A stretch of DNA of 49,380 nt from Lamprocystis purpurea DSM 4197. GTDB taxonomy: Bacteria; Pseudomonadota; Gammaproteobacteria; Chromatiales; Chromatiaceae. Made by a program: the position numbers and the translations under genes. Where the stretch lies: contig NZ_KB902441.1 of assembly GCF_000379525.1 (NCBI RefSeq), positions 46,934-96,313 of the forward strand. Direction: 5' to 3'. Below the pieces are notes generated by a model. That model worked only from the letters and a program-made list of their open reading frames with translations. It was not told the origin of the DNA and did no database searches. Of this stretch, positions 26,174-35,989 are shown in pieces; positions within the stretch are counted from its first letter, which is position 1; each line of letters opens with the position of its first letter.

Positions 26174-26524
26174 TCAGTATTGCACCAGGAGGTCCTCGTC
26201 ACGCACGATCATCTGGCAGGCCAGGCGCCATTCGGATGGGATGTCGTCCACTGCCATCTGGTCGATGTCTTCCTTGCTGATCTTCCCGAGCTGGCGCAGC
26301 ACCACCTTTTCCTTCTCGGTCAGCAGACCGCCCATGCGCTGGTTCTTGTTGTCCACACTCGTGACGCGCACCACACAGTTCCCGCATTCGCCATCCTGGC
26401 AATCATGATGAACTGGGACCTTATGCTCCTTGGCCAGCTTGAGCAGGGTCTCGGTGTGGCTTCCGGCCACGGCATAGACCGTCTTATCCTTATAGTCAGG
26501 GTTTGAAAACGTAACGAGTGCCAT
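26174..26524 (-). CDS. [2Fe-2S] ferredoxin resembling Shethna protein II (FeSII)
   Basis: The 116-residue ferredoxin has cluster cysteines Cys42, Cys47, Cys50 (DCQDGECGNC) and Cys103. Its end, RLACQMIVRDEDLLVQY, is strikingly close to the end of the Azotobacter FeSII protein (RLACQTIVTDEDLLVEF). The loop between the cysteines also matches FeSII (LLTEKEKVVLRQLGKISK). FeSII binds nitrogenase under oxygen stress and gives conformational protection. The same role here is inferred from sequence memory and from the nif operon context. It lies 61 bases before draG. Confidence 0.85.
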   Translation of the reverse strand: MALVTFSNPDYKDKTVYAVAGSHTETLLKLAKEHKVPVHHDCQDGECGNCVVRVTSVDNKNQRMGGLLTEKEKVVLRQLGKISKEDIDQMAVDDIPSEWRLACQMIVRDEDLLVQY

Positions 26525-26569
26525 AATTCTACTCCGGCAACGGGTGTGTATTGATGGGAATACCGGCGA

Positions 26570-26944
<375 letters not shown>

Positions 26945-28234
26945 TCACCCCAACTCCGAGAAATCAATGACTCGACCCTGCTCGCCACCCACCAGGGCAG
27001 CCGCGAGCTTGCGGCCGAACACCCGACATTCGACAAGTTCCTCATCGGTGGGGATGAGCTTGAGACGCAGCCCGGCCACCGGGACGCGCATCTTCAAACC
27101 GCGCATCCGGTCCTCGATCATGCGGACGGCTTCGCCGCTCCAGCCGTAGGAACCGAAGGCGGCACCGAGCTTGCCCTTGAGGTTGACCACCGCGAGTGAC
27201 GAGAGGAGATCCCATACCGGCTTGACCGCGTCGCCGTTGATGGTGGGTGAACCGAACGCCAGGGCGTCGGCTTCCTCGATCAGGTCCACGAAAGGTTCAG
27301 TCTCACCGCCCTCCAAGTCATAGAGCGAAACCCGTACTCCGGCCTCTTCCTCGGCCCCGGCCCGGATCGCCTCCGCCATGCGGGCCGTGCTGCCGTACGC
27401 ACTCATGTAAAAGACCACTAACGAACGCTCGTCGTTATCGATCTGATCCACCAGACTGGAGGTCGAGAGTTCCCGATAATGCGTCACATAGCGCCGCGGC
27501 CGATCGCGCAGAATCGGTCCATGCGTCGGCGCGATCATCTTCAGGCGCAGCGGCTCGATCAGTTTCAGCGCGTCCATCACATGCGACTTGAAGGGCCGCA
27601 TGATATGGGCATAGTAATAATCGAAAGAAAAGCGGAAATCCCCGACCCGATCGTTGTAGAGGCGGCTGTCACAATAGTGGCAACCAAACACATCGCCGGA
27701 GAAAAGCACCCCGTCCTCAACCAGATAGGTGCATTGCGTATCAGGCCAGTGTAGGAAAGGGGTATGCAGAAACCGCAAGGTCCGGTTGCCGAGCGATACC
27801 TCGTCGCCGGTGCCAACCGTCTCATACTCGAAAGGGCGATCCGCATCCTTCGGTTTGAGGACGGCCTTGAGCATCGACGTGGCACGCGTGGAGATATACA
27901 GTCGCGCCTGCGGCGCCCGGCGCATCAACTCCGGCAGCGCACCGCTGTGGTCTGGTTCCAGGTGATTGAGAACAATGACCCGGATCTCGCTATAGTCGGC
28001 AACCGACTCCAGCCGGCGAAAAAACTCATCGGAAAACTCGAGTTTCACCGTATCCACCACCGCCACACCGGCATCACCCCGAATCAGGAAGGCGTTATAG
28101 GTGGTGCCATTCGCGGTGCGCAGGATGATATCGAAGGTGCGCAGGGACGCGTCGAGGGCGCCGATCCAATGCACACCAGGGGCGATCTCCACTGCGCCCG
28201 GATTCCCGGTCGCATCCCGGCATTCCTTACCCAT
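26945..28234 (-). CDS. Flavodiiron protein (oxygen/nitric oxide reductase)
   Basis: The 429-residue protein has an N-terminal metallo-beta-lactamase diiron domain. Its ligands are His91, Glu93, Asp95 and His96 in HLEPDHSG, His162 in FLHWPD, Asp181 in SGDVFG, and His238 in PTHGP. A C-terminal flavodoxin domain starts near residue 275 (VVFYMSAYGSTARMAEAI). Such proteins reduce O2 to water or NO to N2O with electrons from rubredoxin or another partner; no rubredoxin domain is attached. The ATG at 28234 follows the nifO-like stop by five bases, so translation is tightly linked. Oxygen removal near nitrogenase is the likely role. Confidence 0.93.
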   Translation of the reverse strand: MGKECRDATGNPGAVEIAPGVHWIGALDASLRTFDIILRTANGTTYNAFLIRGDAGVAVVDTVKLEFSDEFFRRLESVADYSEIRVIVLNHLEPDHSGALPELMRRAPQARLYISTRATSMLKAVLKPKDADRPFEYETVGTGDEVSLGNRTLRFLHTPFLHWPDTQCTYLVEDGVLFSGDVFGCHYCDSRLYNDRVGDFRFSFDYYYAHIMRPFKSHVMDALKLIEPLRLKMIAPTHGPILRDRPRRYVTHYRELSTSSLVDQIDNDERSLVVFYMSAYGSTARMAEAIRAGAEEEAGVRVSLYDLEGGETEPFVDLIEEADALAFGSPTINGDAVKPVWDLLSSLAVVNLKGKLGAAFGSYGWSGEAVRMIEDRMRGLKMRVPVAGLRLKLIPTDEELVECRVFGRKLAAALVGGEQGRVIDFSELG

Positions 28235-28239
28235 GGCAC

Positions 28240-28737
28240 TCACCCGGCAACCCCGAGCGCCACCGGCCGGACGGTCAGACCCGGTATCGGGCAGACCGGC
28301 AGCGAACAATCCGCCAGTTGACTGAGACGCGAGCAGGATTGAAGGTCGACCCCCTCGTCCAACACCACACCCAGAGCGTCCAGAAAAGGACCAGGCGCGA
28401 ATCCGCAGGAGCGCAGTTCCCCGGCTTCGATCAGCGGCCGCCGGATCAGCAGCGGATCCGCCACCATCAGCGCGAGCGCGCCCGCCTCGCTGAGGTCCGC
28501 CGGCCGCACCTCCCCGCTCAGTACCCGCGGCGCAGTCGGGTTGAACCAGTCGCAGACCGCCAAGTCACCAAAGAAGGGCCTCAGACGTTCGGGCACCCAA
28601 TGCTCAGTCAGCAGATTACGAACCTCCAGACAGTGTCCGATCTCCACTAACAGTGCCTTCTGTCGCGCGTTCGAGACACAACCGGGCTTCTCGTAGAAGA
28701 CCAGTTCCGCCGGTGTCGGAAGGGTTTGGGTGGCCAT
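28240..28737 (-). CDS. nifO: NifO-like nitrogenase-associated protein (ArsC-type thioredoxin fold)
   Basis: The 165-residue protein begins with FYEKPGCVSNARQKALL, the signature of the nitrogenase-associated ArsC-like family called NifO. That family has a single Cys at the arsenate-reductase position. Two more cysteines lie in the C-terminal half (CSRLSQLADCSLPVC). NifO in Azotobacter affects molybdenum use by nitrogenase versus nitrate reductase; its chemistry is unclear. It sits 17 bases after the 4Fe-4S ferredoxin gene and directly before the flavodiiron gene, an order typical of nifB operons. Confidence 0.82.
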   Translation of the reverse strand: MATQTLPTPAELVFYEKPGCVSNARQKALLVEIGHCLEVRNLLTEHWVPERLRPFFGDLAVCDWFNPTAPRVLSGEVRPADLSEAGALALMVADPLLIRRPLIEAGELRSCGFAPGPFLDALGVVLDEGVDLQSCSRLSQLADCSLPVCPIPGLTVRPVALGVAG

Positions 28738-28754
28738 GGATATCAACCTGGGGT

Positions 28755-29033
28755 TCAACGCGCCTGGATCTCGGCTCTGGCCGCGGCCAGGCGCTCTGGA
28801 GGGATGCCGGTCAGTGACCCTGGCGGGTTCAAGGGCACCCCGAGCGAATCCAGAATGACGCCCTCGATCGGGCAGATGCTCGCGCACTGCGGATCGGGAT
28901 GCTCCCCTGCGCATTCCGTACATAAGACAGAATCGATCAGGAAATGCGGCTTGGCCTCATAGATGGCCTGACTCGGACACAGCGGCGCACAAGCCCAGCA
29001 ATTCACACAGCCTTCGACGATCTGGTATGCCAT
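28755..29033 (-). CDS. 4Fe-4S ferredoxin of the nifB operon
   Basis: The 92-residue ferredoxin has two cluster motifs: CVNCWACAPLCPSQAI at residues 9-24 and CTECAGEHPDPQCASICP at about 38-55. The second has an eight-residue insertion between its second and third cysteines, as in the FdxN/YfhL-type ferredoxins. Such proteins deliver electrons to nitrogenase or to NifB. It starts 24 bases after the nifB stop, which supports a role with NifB. Confidence 0.9.
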   Translation of the reverse strand: MAYQIVEGCVNCWACAPLCPSQAIYEAKPHFLIDSVLCTECAGEHPDPQCASICPIEGVILDSLGVPLNPPGSLTGIPPERLAAARAEIQAR

Positions 29034-29057
29034 CAGTCAGTCTCCTCGAACATGGCG

Positions 29058-30566
29058 TCAGGCGCGCATGCGCAGCGGCGCCGGCGTCGCGCGTTCCAAG
29101 CTCCCGCTCGCCGCCAGTTCGCGATACACCGCCGCGACGGCGTCTTCGATCGGCTCCATCGCGTGCTCACCGTTGGGCTGAATCCCCGCTGCCTCGAGCG
29201 CACCCCAGGGCTCATAGCCGATCTTCGAGCAGAGCACCGCCGCGCAACCGGAGAGCGCCTGGATCGTCTTCGCCAAGGCCGTCTCCGCATCCCCGCAGGT
29301 CTCACCGCCGGAACAATAGAGGTCCACCTTACGGTGACCGATGAAGCGCACGTCCTGGTCGTTGGCCTCGTAGATCAGGAACTCGGCGGCGTGGCCGAAA
29401 TGCTGGTTGATCACGCCGCCCCCTTTGGTCGCCACCGCGATCAGAGCAGGCGGAGTCTCCCGACGCCGGGCCTTGAGGGCGGTAATCGAGATGAAGGTCT
29501 CACCGCTCTTCTTGCGTTGAGCCTCCCGATTGGCTTCAATCGCCGCGTGAACCTGGCGGCGTTCCTCCATGGCCCGGCCATAATCAATGTCCATGGTCTC
29601 GATCTTCTCGAGCGTAAATTCGTGACCGCGATCCTCACCGAGCATGCCCACCGCGTCCGCCCGGCACTGGCGGCAGTGACGCATCATATTCATGTCACCG
29701 GCACAGGCGTCCTGCAGGGTCTGAAGCTCATCATGGGTCGGACCACGCTGGCCCATGACGCCGAAGAAAGTCCCATGCTCGGGCTCGGCGATCAACGGCA
29801 TCACGTTGTGCAGGAAAGCGCCCTTGGACTTGACGACGCGGCTCACCTCCTTGAGGTGCTCGTCGTTGACGCCGGGGATCAGGACCGAGTTGACCTTCAC
29901 CAACACCCCGCGCGCGACCAGCATCTCCAGCCCCTTCTGCTGCTGCTCGATCAGGATCGCCACCCCTTTGCGCCCCTTGATCCGCCGCCCCTGCCAGAAG
30001 ATCCAGGGATAAATCTTGGCGCCCACGTCGGGGTCTACGCAGTTGATCGTGATGGTCACATGATCGATGTTGTGGGTGCAGAGTGCATCGACACAGTCCG
30101 GCAGCGCGAGCCCATTGGTCGAGACACAGAGCTTGATATCAGGGGCTTTTTCCGTCAGTTGCCGGAAGGTTTCGAGCGTCCGTTCGGGGTTGGCCAGTGG
30201 ATCGCCCGGTCCGGCAATGCCGAGCACCGTCATCTGCGGGATATGCGCCGCAACGGCAATCACCTTCTTCACCGCCTGATCAGGGGTCAGCACCTCTGAA
30301 ACAACGCCCGGACGCGACTCATTAGCACAGTCGTACTTACGGTTGCAGTAGTGACATTGGATATTGCAGGCTGGAGCAACCGCCACATGCATCCGCGCAT
30401 AATGGTGGTGCGCCTCCTCCGAATAACAGGGGTGGTTGTGAACCTTGGCCCGGATATGCTCCGGCAGGTGCGCGAGTGCATCGCCGCTGCTGCCGCAGCC
30501 GCTCGCAGAACAGCCGCCGGCAACGGCCGACGCGGATCCACTGTGGTCCGAGACCTTCAGCTCCAT
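29058..30566 (-). CDS. nifB: Nitrogenase cofactor biosynthesis protein NifB
   Basis: NifB is the radical-SAM enzyme that makes NifB-co, the carbide-containing [8Fe-9S-C] precursor of the nitrogenase cofactor. The 502-residue protein has the radical-SAM cysteines Cys67, Cys71 and Cys74 in PACNIQCHYCNRKYDC. The C-terminal part (about 395-490) is a NifX-like cofactor-binding domain with GGGVINQHFGHAAEFLIYE. Cysteine-containing ends (GGCSASGCGSS) precede the core. The ATG at 30566 has GGAGG seven bases upstream. It is the first gene of a seven-gene operon behind a sigma54 promoter. Confidence 0.97.
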   Translation of the reverse strand: MELKVSDHSGSASAVAGGCSASGCGSSGDALAHLPEHIRAKVHNHPCYSEEAHHHYARMHVAVAPACNIQCHYCNRKYDCANESRPGVVSEVLTPDQAVKKVIAVAAHIPQMTVLGIAGPGDPLANPERTLETFRQLTEKAPDIKLCVSTNGLALPDCVDALCTHNIDHVTITINCVDPDVGAKIYPWIFWQGRRIKGRKGVAILIEQQQKGLEMLVARGVLVKVNSVLIPGVNDEHLKEVSRVVKSKGAFLHNVMPLIAEPEHGTFFGVMGQRGPTHDELQTLQDACAGDMNMMRHCRQCRADAVGMLGEDRGHEFTLEKIETMDIDYGRAMEERRQVHAAIEANREAQRKKSGETFISITALKARRRETPPALIAVATKGGGVINQHFGHAAEFLIYEANDQDVRFIGHRKVDLYCSGGETCGDAETALAKTIQALSGCAAVLCSKIGYEPWGALEAAGIQPNGEHAMEPIEDAVAAVYRELAASGSLERATPAPLRMRA

Positions 30567-30632
30567 TCTGTGCCTCCAGAAATCGCGGGCGCCCCGGCCC
30601 GCTGGGTTCAAACTGACTCTGGGGAACACTTA

Positions 30633-30647
30633 GCAATGCTTGTGCCA
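30633..30647 (-). promoter_or_regulatory. Sigma54 promoter of the nifB operon
   Basis: On the minus strand the sequence reads TGGCAC-AAGCA-TTGC, an exact -24/-12 match. The expected transcription start is near 30621, about 55 bases before the nifB ATG. Confidence 0.9.
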
Positions 30648-30743
30648 GATCTTGCTCCGACTCCAGCACGTTGTTTTTCAGTGACTCTTGGCAGTGCCCG
30701 AGGGTCGCTTGTCGTCAAACCGACAGAGCGCGGATGGGGGGGT

Positions 30744-30759
30744 TGTTGGGATAGGAACA
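30744..30759 (-). promoter_or_regulatory. NifA upstream activator site for nifB
   Basis: TGT-TGGGATAGGA-ACA fits the NifA consensus TGT-N10-ACA. It lies 97 bases upstream of the sigma54 promoter, the common distance for NifA action. Confidence 0.7.
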
Positions 30760-30849
30760 GGGCTCAGGCCATGCCTTGGCCCAGTTTTCGGAAAAAATAT
30801 CACTCACGGAGAAACGGAGTTGCTCATGCCCGAAGTGAATCGCTTCTCC

Positions 30850-30876
30850 GATTACGATTACGACAACGACAACGAC
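30850..30876 (+). repeat. gattacgattacgacaacgac repeat
   Basis: Two gattac units are followed by cgacaacgacaacgac. The same string occurs at 6287-6307 in intergenic DNA. Its function is unknown; it may be a trace of simple-sequence expansion or a protein-binding repeat. Confidence 0.6.
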
Positions 30877-30940
30877 ATAAGGTGCGCGAATCGGTCACGG
30901 GCACCGGCCACCCCCTGGCGGCCGGTGCGGACAGTGCCGG

Positions 30941-32014
30941 TTAGCCCCGTTGCAGCAGGGCCCGCAGATCGCCGATTGCGGCATTGGCACGCGAGATATA
31001 GGAGGCCATCACCAGCGAGTGATTGCCCATCGGTCCGAAACCGGTGCCATTGAGGATGAGCGGACTCCAGATCGTATTCTGGGTGTTCCGCAATTCCCGG
31101 TTGATCTGCTTGAGCGAGACCAGGGCATTCTTGTCCGTGAGCACCGATTTGAAATCGATCTCCAGAGCGTGCAGCGTTTGCAGCAACGCCCAGGTGTAGC
31201 CGCGCGCCTCAAAGAAGACATTGTCGATCTCCGTCCAAGGAGTCTTCGTCTGTTTCTCTTCGGAAACCGGTTTGGCCTGGCTCGCACTGGGGTCACCCGC
31301 CAGGTCGGTGTTGAGACGGTTTTGCCCGACCGCATACGACAGACGCTGCGCCAGACTGCCCAACCGCTTCTCGACCACTTCGAGGTAGGCCGTCAAATTG
31401 TCCGCGCGCGCGAAAAACTGGCCATCCAGATCTTTGTTGTCGGTGAGCCGGCCAAAATAGCGATACAGGGCAGCGATACCCTTACGATACTCCGACTCGG
31501 ACGACGGCAGAATCCAGGAGTCCGAGTTGTAATTGAACTGGGGCTGCGCCACGGCCAGATCTTTATCTTCAATCGACTGCGACTGAGCACGGCTGAAATC
31601 GTTGCGCAAGGCATCCGACAGGTCCCGCAACTCGGTCAATGCGCCGAATTCCCAGTTGGGGATATTATCCAGCAAGATACCAGGCGGGGTGATATCGTTG
31701 GTCAGGTAACCCCCGGGCTTGTCGAGCAGCGTCTCGGCGATCCGGATGGCGGCCACCACCGTGGCGGTCCCGTCGACCAGCTTGGCCGGGTCGTTGTTCG
31801 TCAGCAGCAGCGCCTCCTCGCGCACGTCGAAGGGGCCGGGTGAGCGCGACCAGATCATCCCGAGAACGAAGATGACCAGCACATAGGTGACCAGAAAGAG
31901 ACCGACGGTCCACCAAAGACCTTTTTCTTTCCAGACCCGGGGATCGTAGAGGGTGACGACCTTGGTGACCTTTGAGGCCAGGTCCAGTCGTTTCGCGGAT
32001 TCTGAATCAACCAT
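30941..32014 (-). CDS. DUF2333 family membrane-anchored protein
   Basis: The 357-residue protein has one N-terminal membrane span at about residues 34-55 (WWTVGLFLVTYVLVIFVLGM). A large, mostly helical periplasmic domain follows, with WILPSSESEYRKG, LTAYLEVVEKRLGSLAQRLS and a conserved C-terminal stretch LNGTGFGPMGNHSLVMASYI. These fit the DUF2333 family of gammaproteobacteria, whose function is unknown. It stands alone upstream of the nifB control region. Confidence 0.85.
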   Translation of the reverse strand: MVDSESAKRLDLASKVTKVVTLYDPRVWKEKGLWWTVGLFLVTYVLVIFVLGMIWSRSPGPFDVREEALLLTNNDPAKLVDGTATVVAAIRIAETLLDKPGGYLTNDITPPGILLDNIPNWEFGALTELRDLSDALRNDFSRAQSQSIEDKDLAVAQPQFNYNSDSWILPSSESEYRKGIAALYRYFGRLTDNKDLDGQFFARADNLTAYLEVVEKRLGSLAQRLSYAVGQNRLNTDLAGDPSASQAKPVSEEKQTKTPWTEIDNVFFEARGYTWALLQTLHALEIDFKSVLTDKNALVSLKQINRELRNTQNTIWSPLILNGTGFGPMGNHSLVMASYISRANAAIGDLRALLQRG

Positions 32015-32108
32015 TGTGTATTCCTAAAAATTGAAGAGTGTGCTTGAGATATCCCCAAATCCGGCAGGAGATTGGGGTGAATCGACCTGTTCCAAGACGC
32101 CGCCGAAT

Positions 32109-33335
32109 CTAGCGCGGCGCGTGCTGTGCCGGGGGTCGTGATCGGCGATCCGGGTCCGACCGCCGGACGATCCAGTCGCCCAGTGTCCCGCGGCGGCGCC
32201 AGAAACAGCGCTGATCAGCCCGGCTCAGGGTAAAACGATCGCCGCTCCCGTCGTCGATCGTAAGATGGCGCAGCCGTTTGGCCGCCAACTCGGACCATAG
32301 GGTCGCGACCAGAGCGTCCAAGGCATCGAGCCCACGGCGCCAGGCGTCCACGTCACCCGCCGGCACCGCCTGCCACAGGGAGTCCCAGAACACCAGAACG
32401 GTTCCGGTCGCGTCGCGCCACGCGGCGCAATCCAAGGCGTCCAGCCCCCGCCGGGCCCCGCCGCCCGCCAGCGCCAGACCAACCGCCAGCGGATGATCGG
32501 CAATGGTCAACGCGGGCCCCCCGGACACTGCCGACAGGACGCCCCCACCCCAGGTCCAGACGCCGCTGATCACCGGCCGGCCAGCCGTCTCACGCGCCTG
32601 ATTGACCGGATGCCCGTAGAACAGCATCTGCGCCTCGTTCTGCCACCGGTTCCAGGCGCGGGCGTCGGGGCCGCTCGGCAGGCAGGCGTCCAGGTCGCGT
32701 CCAACGACATCATACAGGGGACAAGTCCGCAGGTTCGGGGGTTCGACAACCCGCAGATACCAACGATCCGGCCGGGCGGCGATCAGATAGAGGCCATCGC
32801 CGGCGAAATGCGCATTAAAGGCGGCAACCAGTGCATCCGCCTCATCCGCCCGCGGTGCCAACGCCGGTCCGGCGAACAACAGCAGCCGATCCCGGTCCGG
32901 ACGCAGGTGCACCGGGTCGGCGTGAAACCAACAGCCGTCGCGCGCCCATGCGGGAGCGTCGGCGAGCAGACACAGGGCGGCAGACGGCAGATCGCGGTGC
33001 AGCCCGGTGACCGCCGGCGCCTGGTGCAGCGCGCCCGCCGCAGCCGGGGACTGACCATTCCCGGCGCCGGCGTGCGGCATCCCGCCGACCTGACGGACCC
33101 CTGCCGTGGACGACGCGGCGACGGTCAAACCGAAGGCGGCAGCCAGGGTCTCCAGGGGGTCGGCGGCTGGCGTCGCCGCGCGGTCGGCGCGGGCCAGCAC
33201 GCGGTCCAGGGCCGGAGTGCGGATTGTGCGGTCAAGCGTCCCCGGCGGCGCGGCAAAGAGCGCGGGGCAAATGAGACGGAACTCACCCGGCAACAGACCG
33301 CCGACCAGCGCGGACACGGGGCGGTCAGCCGGCAA
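32109..33335 (-). CDS. Phosphoglycerate mutase/RpfE-like protein
   Basis: The 408-residue protein resembles the cofactor-independent phosphoglycerate-mutase-like (RpfE-type regulatory) family found after hom in some proteobacteria. The recognisable core is CWFHADPVHLRPDRDRLLLF near residue 140, with MLFYGHPVNQARE and PVISGVWTWGGG further on. Activity has not been inferred from clear metal-binding motifs. The TTG start overlaps the hom stop by 11 bases, so the two are translationally linked. The C-terminus is an Arg/Pro-rich tail. Confidence 0.65.
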   Translation of the reverse strand: MPADRPVSALVGGLLPGEFRLICPALFAAPPGTLDRTIRTPALDRVLARADRAATPAADPLETLAAAFGLTVAASSTAGVRQVGGMPHAGAGNGQSPAAAGALHQAPAVTGLHRDLPSAALCLLADAPAWARDGCWFHADPVHLRPDRDRLLLFAGPALAPRADEADALVAAFNAHFAGDGLYLIAARPDRWYLRVVEPPNLRTCPLYDVVGRDLDACLPSGPDARAWNRWQNEAQMLFYGHPVNQARETAGRPVISGVWTWGGGVLSAVSGGPALTIADHPLAVGLALAGGGARRGLDALDCAAWRDATGTVLVFWDSLWQAVPAGDVDAWRRGLDALDALVATLWSELAAKRLRHLTIDDGSGDRFTLSRADQRCFWRRRGTLGDWIVRRSDPDRRSRPPAQHAPR

Positions 33336-34641
33336 GGGTCTCCACCCGAATCCGCATCACCGACCCCTGCACCGACGCCAAGGCCTCGATACGGGCGATG
33401 GCCTGGTTCATCTGGCCCTCGCGCACGCGCTGGGTGAGCATGACCAGCGGCACATGGGTCTCACCCTCGCCGGGGGCCTTTTGCTGGATCGCCTCGATGC
33501 TGATGCCCTGCTCGCCCAGGATACTGGCAATGCGGGCCATGACCCCGGGCTCATCCAGCGCCGTGAGCCGCAGGTAATAGGCGGTCTCCACCTGATCCAT
33601 GGTGAGAATCGGGGTATCGGCCAGTTCATCCGGCTGGAACGCGAGGTGCGGCACCCGATTGTTGGGGTCGGTGGTGAACGCACGCACCACGTCCACCACG
33701 TCAGCCACCACGGAGGAGGCCGTCGGCAAGGAGCCTGCACCGGCCCCATAGTAGAGTGTCGGGCCGACCGCATCGCCCTTCACCAGCACGGCATTCATCA
33801 CGCCGTCCACGTTGGCGATCAGCCGCCGATGGGGAATGAGTGTGGGATGGACCCGTAGTTCGATCCCGTCCGCGTTGCGCCTGGCGATCCCGAGATGCTT
33901 GATCCGATACCCCAACTCCCCGGCATAGGCAACGTCCTGAGACTCGATGCGCGAAATACCTTCCGTGTAACAGCGCTCGAACTGGAGCGGGATACCGAAT
34001 GCCAGCGAAGCCAGGATGGTGAGCTTGTGGGCGGCGTCGATACCTTCGACATCGAAGGTCGGGTCGGCCTCGGCGTAGCCGCGCGCCTGCGCCTCGGCCA
34101 GGCAGTCCGCGAAACTGCGGCCCTTGTCGCGCATCTCGGTCAGGATGAAGTTGCCGGTCCCGTTGATGATGCCGGCCACCCATTCGATATGATTGGCCGC
34201 CAGTCCTTCGCGCACCGCCTTGATGATGGGGATGCCGCCCGCCACCGCCGCCTCGAAACCCACCATCACACCACGCTCACGCGCGGCCGCGAAGATCGTG
34301 TTGCCATGGCGGGCGATCAACGCCTTGTTGGCCGTCACCACGTGCTTGCCGTTGGCGATGGCCCGCATCACCAGTTCAAGCGCCGGGGAGTAACCGCCGA
34401 TCAACTCGATGATGATCTGAATCTCGGGGTCGTCCACCACCGCGAAGGCATCGTCGCCGATCCGGCCGATCTGATCGAGCCCGCTGATCCCCTCGCGCTT
34501 GTACTCGCGGGCCGCGGCATGGGCGATCTCGATATCGCGACCGGCGCGGCGGGCGATCTCCCGGGCATTGCGGGTCAGTACGGTGACCGTGCCGCCGCCG
34601 ACGGTGCCTAAGCCCAACAGACCGATCTTGACCGGTTCCAT
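33325..34641 (-). CDS. hom: Homoserine dehydrogenase
   Basis: Hom reduces aspartate semialdehyde to homoserine for threonine and methionine synthesis. The 438-residue protein has the NAD(P)-binding LGLGTVGGGTVTVL motif near residue 10, and the catalytic-domain signatures VTANKALIARHG, EAAVAGGIPIIKAV and GIINGTGNFILTEM. A C-terminal ACT domain at about 350-430 indicates feedback control by an amino acid. It is encoded 35 bases after alaC and is followed by the mutase-like gene; thrC is not in the window. Confidence 0.96.
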   Translation of the reverse strand: MEPVKIGLLGLGTVGGGTVTVLTRNAREIARRAGRDIEIAHAAAREYKREGISGLDQIGRIGDDAFAVVDDPEIQIIIELIGGYSPALELVMRAIANGKHVVTANKALIARHGNTIFAAARERGVMVGFEAAVAGGIPIIKAVREGLAANHIEWVAGIINGTGNFILTEMRDKGRSFADCLAEAQARGYAEADPTFDVEGIDAAHKLTILASLAFGIPLQFERCYTEGISRIESQDVAYAGELGYRIKHLGIARRNADGIELRVHPTLIPHRRLIANVDGVMNAVLVKGDAVGPTLYYGAGAGSLPTASSVVADVVDVVRAFTTDPNNRVPHLAFQPDELADTPILTMDQVETAYYLRLTALDEPGVMARIASILGEQGISIEAIQQKAPGEGETHVPLVMLTQRVREGQMNQAIARIEALASVQGSVMRIRVETLAG

Positions 34642-34676
34642 ACATGCTCCTCTACGTTCAGTTGGTGGACGATCGC

Positions 34677-35915
34677 CTAAGCTCCAGCCCCGGCACGCGA
34701 CTCGCGCCGGAACATCTCCTTGATGCCGCGAATCGCCTGACGGGTGCGATGCTCGTTTTCGATCAGACCGAAACGCACATGGTCATCGCCGTACTCGCCG
34801 AAACCGATTCCCGGCGAGATGGCGACCCGCGCCTCCGCGATCAGACGCTTGGAAAACTCCAGCGACAGCGAAGCGCCGTCCGGAATCTCGGCGCGCAACT
34901 GCTCCCGAATGAAATCAGGAATACGCGCCCAAACGAACATCGTGGCCTGGGGCGACGGCACCTCCCAGCCGGCCTCGTGCAGCCCCTTGCACAGGACGTC
35001 ACGACGCGTCTGATACATGCCGGCGATCTCGCGCACACAATCTTGCGGACCCTCGAGCGCCGCGATGGCGGCCACCTGGATCGGGGTGAAGGTGCCGTAA
35101 TCCAGATAGGACTTGATGCGCGCCAAGGCCGCGACCAGGTGCTTGTTACCGCACATGAAACCGACCCGCCAGCCGGGCATGTTATAGCTCTTGGACATGG
35201 AGAAGAACTCGACGGCGATGTCCTTGGCGCCTGGAATCTGGAGAATCGACGGGGCCTTGTAGCCGTCGAACACGATGTCCGCGTAGGCCAGGTCATGCAC
35301 CACCCAGATGCCGTACTCCCCGGCGATGTCGATCACCCGCTGAAAGAACTCCAGGTCCACGCACTGCGTGGTCGGGTTACCGGGAAAGTTCAGCACCAGC
35401 ATCTTCGGCTTTGGCCAGGAGTCCTGGATCGACCGCCGCAACTCCTCGAAAAAATCCACGTCCGGAGTCAGGCGCACATGACGCACATCGGCCCCGGCGA
35501 TGATGAACCCGTAGGGATGGATCGGATAGGCTGGATTAGGCACCAGCACGGTATCGCCAGCCCCCATGGTCGCCAGCGCCAGGTGGGCCAGACCCTCCTT
35601 GGAACCGATGGTCACGATCGCCTCGGCATCCGGGTCCAGGTGCACGTCGTAGCGGTCGCGGTACCAGTTGCAGATCGCCCGGCGCAACCGCGGGATGCCG
35701 CGCGACACCGAGTAGCGATGCGTATCCTTGCGCGCCGCCGCCTCGATCAGCTTGTCGACGATGTGCTGCGGCGTCGGCTGATCCGGGTTGCCCATCCCGA
35801 AGTCGATGATATCCTCGCCACGCGCTCGTGCCTCGGCCTTCAACTCGTTGACGATATTGAAGACATAGGGCGGCAAGCGCTTGATGCGGCGAAAATCGGG
35901 CTCGGGCAGGACCAC
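34677..35915 (-). CDS. alaC: Glutamate-pyruvate aminotransferase AlaC
   Basis: This class I PLP-dependent aminotransferase makes alanine from pyruvate and glutamate. The 412-residue protein has the fold-I landmarks [34 protein letters not shown] and [14 protein letters not shown]. The PLP-binding Lys242 is in [14 protein letters not shown]. The AlaC (YfdZ) branch is chosen for the N-terminal [19 protein letters not shown] and the pairing with hom, which is frequent in gammaproteobacteria. The start is GTG. Confidence 0.93.
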   Translation of the reverse strand: MVLPEPDFRRIKRLPPYVFNIVNELKAEARARGEDIIDFGMGNPDQPTPQHIVDKLIEAAARKDTHRYSVSRGIPRLRRAICNWYRDRYDVHLDPDAEAIVTIGSKEGLAHLALATMGAGDTVLVPNPAYPIHPYGFIIAGADVRHVRLTPDVDFFEELRRSIQDSWPKPKMLVLNFPGNPTTQCVDLEFFQRVIDIAGEYGIWVVHDLAYADIVFDGYKAPSILQIPGAKDIAVEFFSMSKSYNMPGWRVGFMCGNKHLVAALARIKSYLDYGTFTPIQVAAIAALEGPQDCVREIAGMYQTRRDVLCKGLHEAGWEVPSPQATMFVWARIPDFIREQLRAEIPDGASLSLEFSKRLIAEARVAISPGIGFGEYGDDHVRFGLIENEHRTRQAIRGIKEMFRRESRAGAGA

Positions 35916-35989
35916 GGCACTCTCGGAGTTGGAATAAAGCCCTAGAGTTTAACGTGGCGCTCCGGAGATTGAAACCGCGAGGACTAGCG

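Larger units (their letters stand above)
30567..30940. other. Intergenic control region upstream of nifB
   Basis: This 374-base interval holds the nifB sigma54 promoter, a NifA-type site and a gattacgacaacgac repeat (30850-30876). No gene was recognised. The spacing between NifA site and promoter leaves room for an IHF-bent loop. Confidence 0.7.
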
